Below are positions 22,395 through 34,052 of a stretch of 36,413 nucleotides of DNA, one piece after another. This stretch comes from Hypsibius dujardini (taxonomy: Eukaryota; Tardigrada; Eutardigrada; Parachela; Hypsibiidae): positions 1 to 36,413 of the forward strand of contig LRSR01002887.1 of NCBI GenBank assembly GCA_001579985.1. Direction: 5' to 3'. Position 1 is the first letter of the stretch; each line of letters opens with the position of its first letter. The notes beneath the pieces are model-generated. The model was not told the DNA's origin and did not search any database. It saw only the letters and a list, made by a program, of their open reading frames with translations. Made by a program: the position numbers and the translations under genes.

Positions 22395-23000
22395 TGCGGC
22401 AAGGGATAACGTAATGAAAGAAATTATTGATAAGAAGTGCAATCCCACTAGGTCATATAAGGCAGCTGCTCCAGGTATTGCAAGTATTGTTCCTTCCATC
22501 ACTTAATTGTATTGACTGACTCGCAGATTAGGGCAGTTTGCCGACACTCTCTGCCGCCTTAGAAGAGAAAAACAAAGTTCTTACAACGTCGGGATTAGCG
22601 CGTTTGATAGATATCATCAAACAAATCCTAGCAGATTGGAGCAAAACACTGGAAACATTTCTGGTTAAGTTGCAAACAAGTAGCTACAAGTAGTGATTTG
22701 AGTGAGCTTGTGGTTCGTAATACTGACACGTAGAGCGTCTAGAATAATTGAAACTAATCCGGCGAACGCGTGTGAAGTACACTACAAACCCTTGCATTTC
22801 CGGGCCGGATGAAACAAGGCTCCGCATCGCTGTTTGCTTCCTGCTGTACAATTCATGTTCCATATATATTTGGGTGAGCCAACTAGCTCTTACAGGTATG
22901 ACGAGGACATATTTGAGTGCTTTATAAGGGCATATTCTGCCAATCTCTTGGAACCCACAATATACATGATCTAGGCGCCATTAAAAACAAGCTCTTGTAC
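22395..23000. repeat. 600-bp duplicated segment, copy 1
   Basis: Aligns in the same orientation with 28905-29512; shared words include CCCACTAGGT, AAGGCAGCTGCTCCAG and AACAAATCCTAGCAGAT. The minus-strand frame that is open in the other copy is broken here by a TAA near 22890 and by small indels. It lies behind gene D, as the other copy lies behind gene C. Confidence 0.85.
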
Positions 23001-25204
23001 GCTCCAGTATGATCAGCTAAAGTGTTCGGTGAAATGTTATGCATCTTTTTAGGGCATACTTTATTTACTACAGTAGTCCTGCGAAGTATGTCAGCTTAAG
23101 AATCTGACAATGCAACTGTCAAATTTTAAGCCTTACCCTACGCTCGTTTATTGATTCGCTTGTTCGTTCGTTTGTTCGTTTTTTGGCTGGATCACTCGTT
23201 CGTTGTTTGTGCATTTTCTTAATGGAGAACCTCAAAAGTGGACTAAAATCCAGTACTTCAGGTTTTAAAAAAATTACCCAAATGTTGGGTTCATTTTTTC
23301 ATTCAACACTCATTCACAATCATTTTACAATGGTTTACAATATTTCTAATTGTATTGCTTTTAACCCACAGTTCGACAGCCATTTCCCTATGTTACTTGC
23401 GACTTCAAGGCAAAACGTAGTGTCACTCTCAAGGCGCGTCAAATTTAATACGTAGTCGTACTAACTGCATGCAATTAATGTGATTTCCCGCCTTTTATGG
23501 AGGTCGATTAAACGCTATTACGAATCGCCTGCAACCGTGATGGCGACGCAGATCCCCAGCTAGATTTGTGCATTCAATCAACACATAAACAAATCATCGT
23601 TTCCTGTGGCGTTTGGTTATGGTTTTGCTTGAAACTTAAAACTGCGGTATGGGAACTACCAACCGATCGATTTTGTTTTCATTTTATCAGACCAGTTTCG
23701 CCAATAGGAGAAGCCAGCATGTTTCTGCAAAACGGCGTACTTTTTATGCGGATGGGCATTCCTTCTTGCTATAGCTGGGCTCGGTATGTCGGATTCAATG
23801 ATTTATTTTTCGGGTCTCGATTTGCTCACCTTATTCCTGCAACCTATTATAAGGGTTTCAATGGAACCGAGTGTCGTCGCTATACCAAAGCAAGAGTCAT
23901 CGATTCCATAAGCAAACATATTCTATTCATTCGATTTATCATCGCTTGATAATTAAATCTTAGCTTTATGCAAGCAATGAATTACAAATTACTAAGTTTG
24001 ACCGCTTGGAGTTTTATTGTAATAAACCCCTTTTATAATTTGAGGAAGCCAGGAAATTTTGCCACCCGATTCGCACGGATTTTATTTTCTCAAATACAAT
24101 TCAAAAAAAATTCTGGCCATTGTTTCAAAACTTCGTTCAGATGGGCTAAGCGTTGAATCGCGCTAACCTACGAACTACATACGCTTGAAAAACCAAAGTA
24201 TAATAGAGCCTGAATATTGTTCCACAGCCGTGAAACGTGAAAGCATAAGTTTCGCATTTTTTTACGAAAATGCTGAAACTGTTTTAAAACTATTTTTGGA
24301 CATATATTTCGCCGTGTTTTAAAATATTTAGGAACCCCATCATTGCCTCGCACAAGATGCCAAACCCCGGGCACCCTGCACAGACTTTGTTTTGTCATTT
24401 ATTTCTAAAAACTTACAGTCTGCTCGCGTTTCGAATAAGAGTGAATATGGCGTATAAATTTGGAACGCTCACACATATCGCTTCACATAAATTTAGACGA
24501 ATGAAAAGAGTGGTTAAACGCCCTAAGAACGACCTCACAAATTCTGTGCGGAATGGCGTATAATTTGTGTGAAAATTTGACTTTTTGTATGACATATCGT
24601 ACTTTTTTTTCATGTGTACTAGGGTTATGGTGTGCGATTAAGTCATACATAATAATTATTTTCCAGCTCGGCAGAAAAACGAGCTTCAAAAAATGTCCGT
24701 TTAGACAAATAATTAAATGGCATTACCGAGTTGCCCCATTTTACGTCACAGCTAACCAGTGTCGAATTCACACAACTTCTCTTTGAACTATCCTCAGAGA
24801 AACCATGCTAATTTGGATGATAAAGGAACTAAGGATTTATAAAACTGTTGCTCATTCAGAGCTATGGCAAAGGGCATAATTCAAAACAACAATGTCAGCG
24901 CAAACGCATAAACAGCTTAACTCAACGTAAGATTGTGCCTCGCTCGTTCACTCTTCGGTTTATGTCTCATTCTTGAGGTGTCGGGAAAAGAAGAGCGATT
25001 TGGCGATGCTCCTCCAACTGACCCACGGCAACCGACCAGGCAGTATCAGGTACTCTGCATCCAGTGAATATAGCGTATCATACACATTGAAACGGCGGCG
25101 AAGCCTTGAAAAGTACAATCAAGTATTTAAGTATAACAATCCAATACCTGTTCGGCAACAGAGTTTTGAGGTTTTTAATTTATGTACTTTAAACGTGGCA
25201 ATCG

Positions 25205-25470
25205 TTTGAAAAACCAGTTTTTATTAACTGGTTTGATAAACTAGTTTGGTCTGGTCTCAAAATCAGACCAAACCCACTGGAACTTAATTGGGAACCAAAC
25301 CAGTCAACCCCAAACTGGTTTACCTTGGCCTGTGTATAAAGGTCTTAATTAATTTGAAAAACCAGTTTCAAACTAGCTCAAATTATTTTGAGGTGATTAG
25401 GTTGGGTTACAAATCCATAACACAAAAATCGGTTTGGGGTTCAAACCAAACCAGAGCCAAAACCAGAGCA
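25205..25470. repeat. cluster of AAACCAGTTT-type inverted motifs
   Basis: AACCAG and its complement CTGGTT recur about a dozen times in alternating orientation (for example AAACCAGTTTTTATTAACTGG near 25211), so the stretch can fold on itself in many ways. No coding sense was seen. Confidence 0.7.
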
Positions 25471-25493
25471 AACAAATTTGAGTTTTACTGTCA

Positions 25494-28212
25494 CTAATGT
25501 ACTTGCCTTCTGCCGACAAGGAGTGCTGCGGTACTGATAAGGACCGCAACCGACAACCCAAATCCTATTGCTGTGCTCTGAAAAGTGAATCCTACAAGGG
25601 CGAACAAAATATACTTTTCTAGTGATGTGATTCTGATTGGCACTGAAAATGCCATGGTGTTGTTTTTATTCAAGCATACTCGTGTCACACCCCATCCCGT
25701 TGAACCCACACCTGGGGGTGCTCGGTACCGGCCATAATCCGCCAGACCATTTATGCTGCCGAAGGTTTTCTAATTCTGGGAAATTCGGTCTTGGCTCATA
25801 CGCCAAGAACGGCTACAAGAAAATATATTCGTTTTTAAAAGTAACGATGAATGTATCGCAGGGAGATACTGTAGTAAACACGTGAGCAGTGCTCTTGTGT
25901 GGCCGATTTAGCAACCACGCAGGAGTTCTGTCCACAGATGTGGAAAGGCGGTCACCATAAAAGACATACTATAAAGCTGTCGTTGTCCACGTCGTAATAG
26001 CCGATCAGAACTTGAGGAACTCGCTGTCCCAGTTGGTCGAATGTTACATTGCCGACTTTAGTTTGGAAAGTTCGTCCGAAAAACTGTTTCGCCAACAGAG
26101 CCCCGTTGTTGAAATCGACCGGCAGATGTTGAAGGCGAAGCTCATTTGCCACCTTGTCAATATTGCTCCGCAATTAGTTACAGTTTTGTGAGTTTGAGTT
26201 CCCGTTTAGGCGTCGTCAAAATTTCTGTCTGCAACCTACTTGCGCCACAATCATCACAGACGCGTACGCTGCCGTCACATGCAAAGTTGGCTGTTGTAAA
26301 TGCATATGCGCGTGAATTAAGGTCCAGTAAAAGGATCAAGTTCCAAGGGGTGAGGTGAGGAGAGTCACTAACTTGCTTGTCGGGCGGATAGGTATAATTG
26401 TAGTCTCGCTTAGATGCGAGCTTCCAGGCATCCACGAATGGGTATGTCGGAGCCATGGCTTGATTTATAATAAACTGCCGATCCGCTCCCAGGTCAACCA
26501 ATATGCAGGAGGGGTAAGATTTTCGAGCCTCCTTAATTCAAAACAAGTGAAATCAAGTTTTTGTTCCTAGGAAAAAAGTGATACAGCTTGGCCTACTTCA
26601 AAATGGTGCTCATCGGATATATTGCGAAGACGACTTCCGCTGAAGGGTACGCTAGCCGATGATGTGATGATATAAACCTGTATTTTTAGACGAAGGACAG
26701 GGAAGCCTTATGGCGATTTGACTGACTAGCTTGAAACGGCTTCCAGAATCAATCAGCCAAAAATGAAACAATCATAAACAATTCCACTCACATATGATCC
26801 GTCAGTCATTCCCCTTACTCGGGCTTGGATCTGTCGGAAATAAAATAGTTTTTACAACCAAAGGCATATGAGTAGCTCACGCAAGTTTCAGGAGGAGCAA
26901 AATAAGCTTACCAATAATTTATTGGCTAGCAGCGAATCTGCTGCAAGAATCATGACTGAAATGGCGAGAAAAGACCTATCATGTCTTAAGCCATTGAAAC
27001 AGAATTCTATGCCACTTGTCGCAATCTTTCAAACAGCTTACCTCGACTGGATGCCGCAAATCGGTCTAGAATATTGTTCAGAACACTGACATTGACCGGC
27101 CCAGTCAGACTAACAGGGATGAAGGTTACTTGAATTTGCGGTGTGACGCTTGAAATCAAACGATAAATGCCTCGCGCTCCGGATTCATAACCTTTGCTTA
27201 GACCACCAATTTCGGTGACAATTGTCACGTGTTCCCACTGGTAGAGCTGTATTAACTTCAAGAACGTGGCTAGAAAGATGGGAGACGACTGCGTGATGAC
27301 ACTGGACAGCAGGGTTGGAAATGATGATTTATCGGTTTGATAGGCGCTGGTGACACCACTGCAAGCAGTAGACGAATTTGACTTCAACTTTGGATGGGGT
27401 ATCTCTTTGTTGGATTGCCAGGTCGGTCGCCTTGTCTCTAATGTAATGCGGCACATTTCTGACTTTTGACTGGGACTTTGCCAAGTAAAAGAACCACAAC
27501 TGAAGTGAAAATCGACATTGCTTCAATTAACCGTTACAAAGTCAAAAGGTGAAAAGTCGATAAGTCGAAGGGATAAAAGAACTCAATCCAGTGAGTGATC
27601 TTAAGCACTTTAGAAAGGACACAGGCCGAATCCCGCTCCCTGGCACACGTAAAGCAACAGAAACCTATGCCAGGGAAAAAATTAGCAGTTTTTTGTACCT
27701 CGCCATTAACACTTTGTTCACACCGTTAGCGAATCGTTGCTGTCCCGCTATGCTGTTGGTACAACCTGCCGGAAATGCAATCGCGTATGAACATGAGCGG
27801 TGTTAAGCGCCTTATACCACAATCGTCAGAAAGAAAGATGGGTCTACAAACCTGATAGAATAAACAACGTCCAGCAATCTTGCCCATCGATAGGACAGGT
27901 TTGTCGTCGAGTATAATAATATTCTGCAATCTCAATATCGCTAGATTCACCACAGGTATACTCCTCTACCACATTGTCGGTTGTGATAACGAATGTTTGC
28001 GACATATTGAGAAACGGGTAATCGCGTTTGACTTCCTCTAGTGCTGTCTGAAAGGCCGGGCCAACAAACCGCAATGCTCCCATTCCTTTGGTGCTCATTA
28101 GAGCCGGTGTAATGACTTCAATTTCCAGTCTACTGGCACCACATCTCTGATGTAGTATTGCAAAAGTCAAAACAGTTGTAATTTTCCAGGATATTGCTTT
28201 TTCGGATAACAT
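25494..28212 (-). pseudogene. gene D: ANF_receptor ectodomain protein, probably damaged
   Basis: Exons recognised in transcript order: 28212-27852 (signal peptide, then GPAFQTALEE at the start of the ANF domain), about 27820-27766, 27358-27042, 26955-26912, 26830-26792, 26677-26597, 26530-26373, 26290-26240, 26152-25970, 25812-25680 and 25591-25507 (transmembrane helix STAIGFGLSVAVLISTAALL). They match gene C exon by exon; five have identical lengths (44, 39, 81, 51, 183 nt) and phases agree. Two faults: no AG acceptor in the right phase opens the second exon, and the exon at 26530 needs one extra base near 26520 to stay in frame. After the helix either a GC donor (AG|GCAAGT) is used or the frame stops at 25494 after GRRQVH. 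No kinase or cyclase exons follow. A decaying paralogue of gene C is the best reading; a sequencing error or misread splice site is possible. Confidence 0.75.
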
Positions 28213-28904
28213 CCTTTAACAACCTTTCCGGAAGCGTATTGGGCACAGCAACGACAATTTTTTCTTTCGCCCTACAGAAAGGTAATGTGAGTTAGTGGTA
28301 GCAATACGAAGGAGCAATAGCTCTTTCGCCCAGAGCTGTATAAGATTACAAGAATGTTTCTGCCACACCCAAGAATAACATGTACATCTTCAAGATGGTT
28401 TTCACCTTTGGAAATCCCCATGGACTGATAGGATGTTGAGGGAACGGCGCTCGCCGAGGGAAAGTAAACTGCAGCTTTGGAATTTGGCTTGATGGATAGA
28501 ACGCGATTATGCTTATTGCGTGTTAAATGTTTCAGCCGCGAAGTCATACATCCATCAACAAAACCGATATTGGCGGAGCAGGAAAATATGCCCGGTTGGG
28601 TTATGCAATGTTAATTTTATTACGCTTTTCCTTGTCCAACTGCTGAAAATTCAATTGTGTTGATTAATTTCTCCATGCCTTTGGCTAAAAACAATAACAT
28701 TTCCAAGACTCACTGGTCGACTTCATTTTGACGACACGCCTGGCTGATAACCTGTTCAAAATCGTTAATCGAAACTTTCTTGATTGATTTCATTTACATA
28801 TCACAAACGTTTGAAATAAAATATTGTGGTGGATCTTGCTTTGTTTTGTAGAGTTTTCTTACGGCATATCCTAAGTAGTTAACCTTTACTCAAAAGAGTA
28901 CCAA

Positions 28905-29512
28905 CGGCATGTGGCAAGAGTTAACGCAGTGAAAGAGATTATTGATAAGACGTGCGATCCCACTAGGTTAAATAAGGCAGCTGCTCCAGATATTGTAAGT
29001 ATTGTTCCTTTCATCACTTAGTTGTATTGACTGACTTGGAGGTCAGAACAATTTGCCTAAACTATCTGCCGCTTTAAAAAAAACCAAAGTCCTTGAACTG
29101 TCGGGATTAGCGCGTTTCATAGATATCATCAAACAAATCCTAGCAGATCGGAGCAAGACACTGGGAAAATTCCCGGTCAAGTTGCAAACAGATCGCTACA
29201 AGTAGTGATTTGAGGTAAGCTTGTGGTTCGTAATGCTGACGCGTAGGGCGTCTGGAATAACTGAAACTGATACGGCGAACGCGTGTGAAGTACACTAGAA
29301 ACCCTTGCATTTCCAGATCGGATGAAACAAGGATCCCCATCGCTGTTCGCTTCCTGCTGTACATTTTATATTCCATGTCTTTGGGTGAGTTAACTAGCTC
29401 TTTCAGATATGACGAGGATATAATTGCGCGCTTTATAGGGGCATATTCTGCCAATCTATCGGAGCCCACAGTAGATGTATCTAGCCCTAATTAAAAACAA
29501 GCTCTTGTAGCA
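28905..29512. repeat. 600-bp duplicated segment, copy 2
   Basis: Direct match to 22395-23000. A 109-codon minus-strand frame (29469-29140) is open here and includes GSDRLAEYAPIKRA, but the matching frame in copy 1 is broken and no domain was recognised. Either a transposable element or flank carried along when gene C/D was duplicated. Confidence 0.85.
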
Positions 29513-29539
29513 CCTGCGTCAAAGCTTGCACATCACATT

Positions 29540-29885
29540 TTATTGGTGGCTACGTTGAGCTGCATGGAGCAAGGTGGAGCAATATGGAGATCCACGACTT
29601 CTTCCACAACGTCCCAAGACGGCCATGCAGCTCCACTGGTCCATAAAATATTTTTAACACAAATTCGCCATGATGCTCTTAATTTATGGGATTTGATGGG
29701 TTTGATGGGTTTTTATGGGTTTTTATGGGTTTTTCATGGATTTCGATAGGTTTTGTTAGTTTTTTAGTTATTCCATGCAGCACCATGCAATTTTACTTAG
29801 CTCAATGCGATTTTACGTTACGCCATGCAGATCCGTGCAGCTTCACGTAGCTTAACATAGTTCCACGAAGCTCCATCACGCTATA
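29540..29885. repeat. degenerate CCATGCAGCT repeat with ATGGGTTTTT core
   Basis: Variants of GCTCCATGCA (TGCATGGAGC, CCATGCAGCTCC, CCATGCAGCACC, CCGTGCAGCTTC) recur across the stretch. In the middle, at about 29690-29745, TTTGATGGG/TTTTATGGG units repeat in tandem. Confidence 0.65.
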
Positions 29886-30299
29886 TGGAAGTGAAGTGCA
29901 GTCAGTTTTATGTTTGATGTACAAAGCCTGACATATCTATTGAGAAAAAGCATTGGGCGGTGCACGTATAATGATAGTGCGAAATAGAATTTAAAAAATT
30001 GTGTAATAAACCTTTGATCAGAAAAACAAATTCAACGAAACCCTTTCACGGCAGCACGTTCATACGGGAACTCAACCGAAAATTAAAATGATTGCCTTGC
30101 TCATGAATGGAACAATCTCCGAAAAGGGTACTTCCCAATCTTGTTGGTGGTGGAGATAATAATAATAAACACGACCAAGAGTTTTTTTAGAGATTTCTGT
30201 AAAGGAATTGTTTTATCTGGAAGGTTGTTCAAAAATTTAGAAAAATTTATGACCTTGACTATGAAAAGGACAGATTTTCGATTACTCCAAATGGCTGTA

Positions 30300-33200
30300 T
30301 TATCTTGATATTCTCGGTCGACTCCTCTCCCGTGACACCTCAACTGGATCTAAGATCCACCAGTTGGTGAGTATTTTCATTGCCGATGCCCTGCAGGTAA
30401 AACCAAACAAGTGACATTATATAAGTTCACATACACTGTAAGCACCTAAATTGACAGACTTATTGGCAACTCGTTACAAGAAACTCACTGTCGGTGGAAA
30501 ACGTATGCAGCTGCAGCAAGCAAAGTGAGGCAAAAGATTGTACCGAGCAACGCTCCAAAGAAATCTGTTTTAAAAAACGCTGTTACAAGTTAACAAATCG
30601 GAGGATAGAGACTCGAACCCCGAGCTAATGACCCTACGAGTATTTTCCGTGACAATTGCGGTTTAATTTATGGCGCACCTTGATGTTGCACGCATTTGAT
30701 GGCGTCCCCGCGAAATCCACATCTGGGCTCATTCAGCACTGGCCATTGTTCAGTCAGCCATATAACGGGACTAATTACTGTCAACCGATCTGAAGTTGGA
30801 TCTTGTCTCAGTCGAATCTTTCGTTTTAAAAAAAATGAATAACCGTTGAAACACATTTCATTACCGGACCCAAATATTGAATGACTTACCACAATTTCGT
30901 TTGATTCGACGTCTGTCTGCGTGACGACCATCGTCGGAATGCGCTCACCGAACGCGCCAATTGTGACATTGCCGGTTCGCAGCGAGAATGTCCTGTTGAG
31001 AAATTGGTTCGCTAACTTTGTCCCACTTCGCCACATTTCCGGATTGCCAGACTGTCTCAGCTCATCGAGGACCTTCAATATCAGACATGCCAAAAACAAA
31101 ATGTCAGACGTTTAGATCAAGAGGACGGACAGAAAGAGAGGCAGCTAACGTACAGACAAAAAAGACATACAAATGAACGGATAAACAGACAACGCTTTAC
31201 CTTTGTCATTATCATCATGGCTGAGTATGTCGATGCGGAATTTGGACTAATCTATAGCAGCAAAGAGAACAAAATCATTTTGGGAACAAAATTATCCCAT
31301 TACGCGACTGCAAAAATAACCATTTTAATACAAGTACCGGCTCATTGACGGCGTACGTGAAGTTATATACATCGCGCGACCGCGTCTTCCATAACTGGAA
31401 TAAATCCTGGTTTTCTTTTGTTTCAAATGGATCAGTCTCAATTATGATGACAGACTTGAATGCCTCCTTTGCCACCTGTTGAAATATAATATATGTGTGG
31501 GTCTGTCTGGATTTCTGGTTGTGTCTATTTTATTCTTTAGCCGCGTCTACGGATGTCTCTCTATGGATGTATTCCAGCCTTACTTTTTCGGTTCCCGGTT
31601 CAGCCGGCGTCCACGCGAAGTTACCGCGACTGGAATGTCGATAGGGCCGAAAGACTAGATACACCTACATAATTCGCATTTCGAATTTCACGTTCAGAGC
31701 ATTCACTGGCTTCGAATAGTGACTGACATCCTTCTTTACGTACATATTCACCATTTGTCATATTTTGCAACCCGGCTGCCGTCTAAAATGAATCAATTAA
31801 ATGAGTCAAAAAAGACATCTTATAATTTCGCCTTTTAGTTTTACCATGAGTTGACGAAACTGTGTTGCTTCTCCGAAATATAATATCACTAAAGGCAAGA
31901 GGGAAAAATTGGGCAGGCGGTATATTTTTAAATGATTATTTAAAAAAACGAGAGCCTCTTACTGACCTCGACATAAAAAGCTGAGGTTCCGCAGGAGATT
32001 TTGATATGCTGCATGGCCTGCTGCATTCTCAATAGAACGGAAGTATATTTGATATTTTGACTTGGAAAAGTAATTGCTCAAATAAGCAGAAAACACTGGA
32101 CCGAAACTGTTTCCATTTGCGTGCGAAACAATGGCTAAATGCCGCCAGTTGTAAAAGTCAACAATATTGTTAATAGTTCTTGCGAAAGTCGATGTAGACA
32201 AAATTGTGGTCGTAATCCAGGTAGGCCATGTCGTACGATCAGCAATATTTCCGGCGCCTATAACGCTGTATTAGATAAAAATATATTATAAATTCTAAAA
32301 TAAAAGTCATAACCCATACTGGGCGGTGCTTGGTGTTGCGTGTTTGTGTGGGTGTCTGCTTCGGTCCATGTCTACCCCGCTGTCTATTTTTGTACCTCCC
32401 CTACGGGTAATCGCTTCCTGCTTCCATTTTGTTTTCAGTCTCATCCAGACTGGCTAAATCAAGCTGTATTTCACCGTTAAGCAGATTAAAAAGCTCTTGT
32501 ATAATCGAGTCTGAATTAGAAACTGGATTTCAGCCTCGGTTTCCTGGCTGGATTCCAGTTCAAAAAACAGGTCCTCTGTTTTATCTCAATAAAAGCTAGA
32601 CCGGCAGCTATAAATAATTCACTTTGGCAGTCTTCATTGGATAGTTTTACTTGAATTTAAAATCGAAAAAGTAGCTAATTTAAATGTGTCTTCTGCATGA
32701 ACGCAGTAAAAAATGACAAAACGTCGAATTAATATCCTCGGGATAGTCTTTAATTTGTTTTGGAAAACGCGGAGAAAGAAGGTGCTGAGAAAAAACATGA
32801 AGGGCAAACAAATACTAGTAAGTAAATAAAATAAAAAATTACAAAAGCTTTAGCAAAAAAATAAGTTCGAATAAAAAGAAGAGTATACTATCAAAGTAAA
32901 AAATTGAGAGAGTCGCAAACGAAAATAAAGGGCCTTCATATGAGAAAATTTTCAGATCTTCCCTCGCATATTCTTCTTTTTTTGTTTTCTTTGTTAGCGA
33001 CATTTTTTGTTTACCTGGTTTTTTTTTTAACTCAACGCCAACAAAATACTCAATAAGAGAAATATTTCCTTTTGAATCTTCGTAAACAAGATTTTTTTTC
33101 AGTGAGAAATTGTAAGGTGAACACCTGTGGCAGCGGAATTTTTGTTAATTCACGCTGGAAATCCGAAACCTTTCAACTGTCGTTAAGAACTTCCGGAATC

Positions 33201-34052
33201 AAACTAGTGGTTTCGCCAGACCCCATTTCGCAAACGCCTCAGGTTTGGAAGACATACCGAAAAAGAACATGACAGATGCCAGTCTGTATTTAACGCTTTA
33301 ATGGCTGGCTTTTCAGTCTAGCTGAAAACGCCTTAAAATTGGATAGGTAGGGCTGTTTTTTTCAGATTGAGGCTGGAAAACAGAGTAAAAATTACCCGTA
33401 GAGTGTGTCGGTGTCTGTGCCTATGTCTGTACCCATGTCTGTAATTGTGTTCATGTCTCTAATTGTGTTTGTGACTGTGTTTGTGTTTGTGCTTGTGTTT
33501 GTGCTTGTGTTTGTGCTTGTGTTTGTGTCAGCTTCTGTATATGCGTCTGCCCGTCCGTATCTTAAGTTTGTGCGCCATTTTTTGTTTAATATACACAACC
33601 TTGAAAGTATGAGTTTGTCCAGCTGCGTTGCAAACTGTGCCACACCGTTCATGTCATCGCAACCTAGAATTCAAGCGTAAGCACATATCAATAAGTTTCA
33701 GTAAACTATGAAAACACATCAGCATACCGGGTACAAGAAACAGTGTCACATCCCGTGGTCGTGTGTCTATCTTTTTGTAATAAAAAGCCGCCAAGGCATT
33801 TTCACTGTCCCGCGACCAGTCGAGACAAGTTCGACATTCAGGACTGGAAACCAAAAATTCATGCGAAATATTGAGCTTCGGGTACAGCTGCGCAATCTCT
33901 TCTCGCGCTGTGTCGAATGCTGGACCGACGTAGGGTAAACTGCCGAATAAAATGGGATAGGCAAAAACAACTGAGAAAATCTGCACATTCAGAATCCACT
34001 CGCTAGTTGCACCAGAGTCAAGATTGCCAGTTGATGTCACATTAAGGGCCAT
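30300..34052 (-). CDS. gene C: ANF_receptor ectodomain, one TM helix, short tail
   Basis: Twelve exons in transcript order: 34052-33728, 33663-33600, 32265-31967, 31888-31845, 31782-31744, 31664-31584, 31475-31338, 31251-31201, 31072-30890, 30817-30679, 30564-30489, 30390-30300. They sum to 1530 nt, 509 residues plus stop, with every phase matching. The ectodomain (about 1-454) has LPYVGPAFDTAREEIA at the start of the ANF fold, several sequons and PRCGF just before the membrane. Residues about 455-476 (FFGALLGTIFCLTLLAAAAYV) form the helix. The tail is about 33 residues and contains NWWILDPVE, like the juxtamembrane start of receptor guanylate cyclases, then stops. No kinase-homology or cyclase domain is in frame, so the layout resembles the NPR-C clearance receptor. 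No clear signal peptide begins at this ATG; an unseen first exon is possible. A second donor (GAG|GTGTCA at 30339) could lead to an unseen intracellular part. Confidence 0.85.
32266..33599 (-). other. gene C intron 2, 1.33 kb
   Basis: Much the longest intron of gene C; the remaining ten are shorter than about 200 bp. AT-rich, with long A/T tracts near 32820-33030 and a TGTTTG/TGCTTG repeat at its 5' side. Confidence 0.75.
33400..33540. repeat. TGTTTG/TGCTTG hexanucleotide repeat
   Basis: Runs of GTCTGT, then TGTTTGTGCTTG units in near-perfect tandem at about 33475-33525. On the minus strand it reads as Asn/Thr repeats. It lies within intron 2 of gene C. Confidence 0.85.

Larger units (their letters stand above)
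21980..25493. other. gene-free stretch between GPCR-B and gene D
   Basis: No exon with kinase, cyclase or receptor features was found on either strand, although intracellular exons of gene D would be expected here if they existed. A 127-codon plus-strand frame at 23566-23949 has no recognisable domain. The stretch holds the 600-bp duplicated segment at 22395 and the CCAG/CTGG palindrome cluster at 25205. Confidence 0.5.
28213..30299. other. gene-free stretch between genes C and D
   Basis: No exon recognised. A minus-strand open frame at 30101-30343 overlaps the tail of gene C in another frame and contains KSVLFIVKVIN, loosely like the ATP-lysine strand of the kinase-homology domain in receptor guanylate cyclases. 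It is not linked in frame to the gene and may be a remnant. The 600-bp repeat (28905) and two simple repeats (29540-29885) lie here. Confidence 0.45.

Noticed and set aside
23566-23949. 127-codon plus-strand frame containing PIGEA, as in GPCR-A exon 2
   Set aside because: Similarity is limited to about 20 bases; no helix or Cys pattern follows, so it was judged chance.
30600-30640. Minus-strand GGGGTTCGAGTCTC as a tRNA B box
   Set aside because: No A box at a proper distance and no cloverleaf; it lies in a gene C intron.
33405-33680. 91-codon Val/Phe-rich frame and its minus-strand Asn/Thr counterpart
   Set aside because: Both are translations of the TGTTTG repeat within gene C intron 2, partly overlapping exon 2 of gene C.
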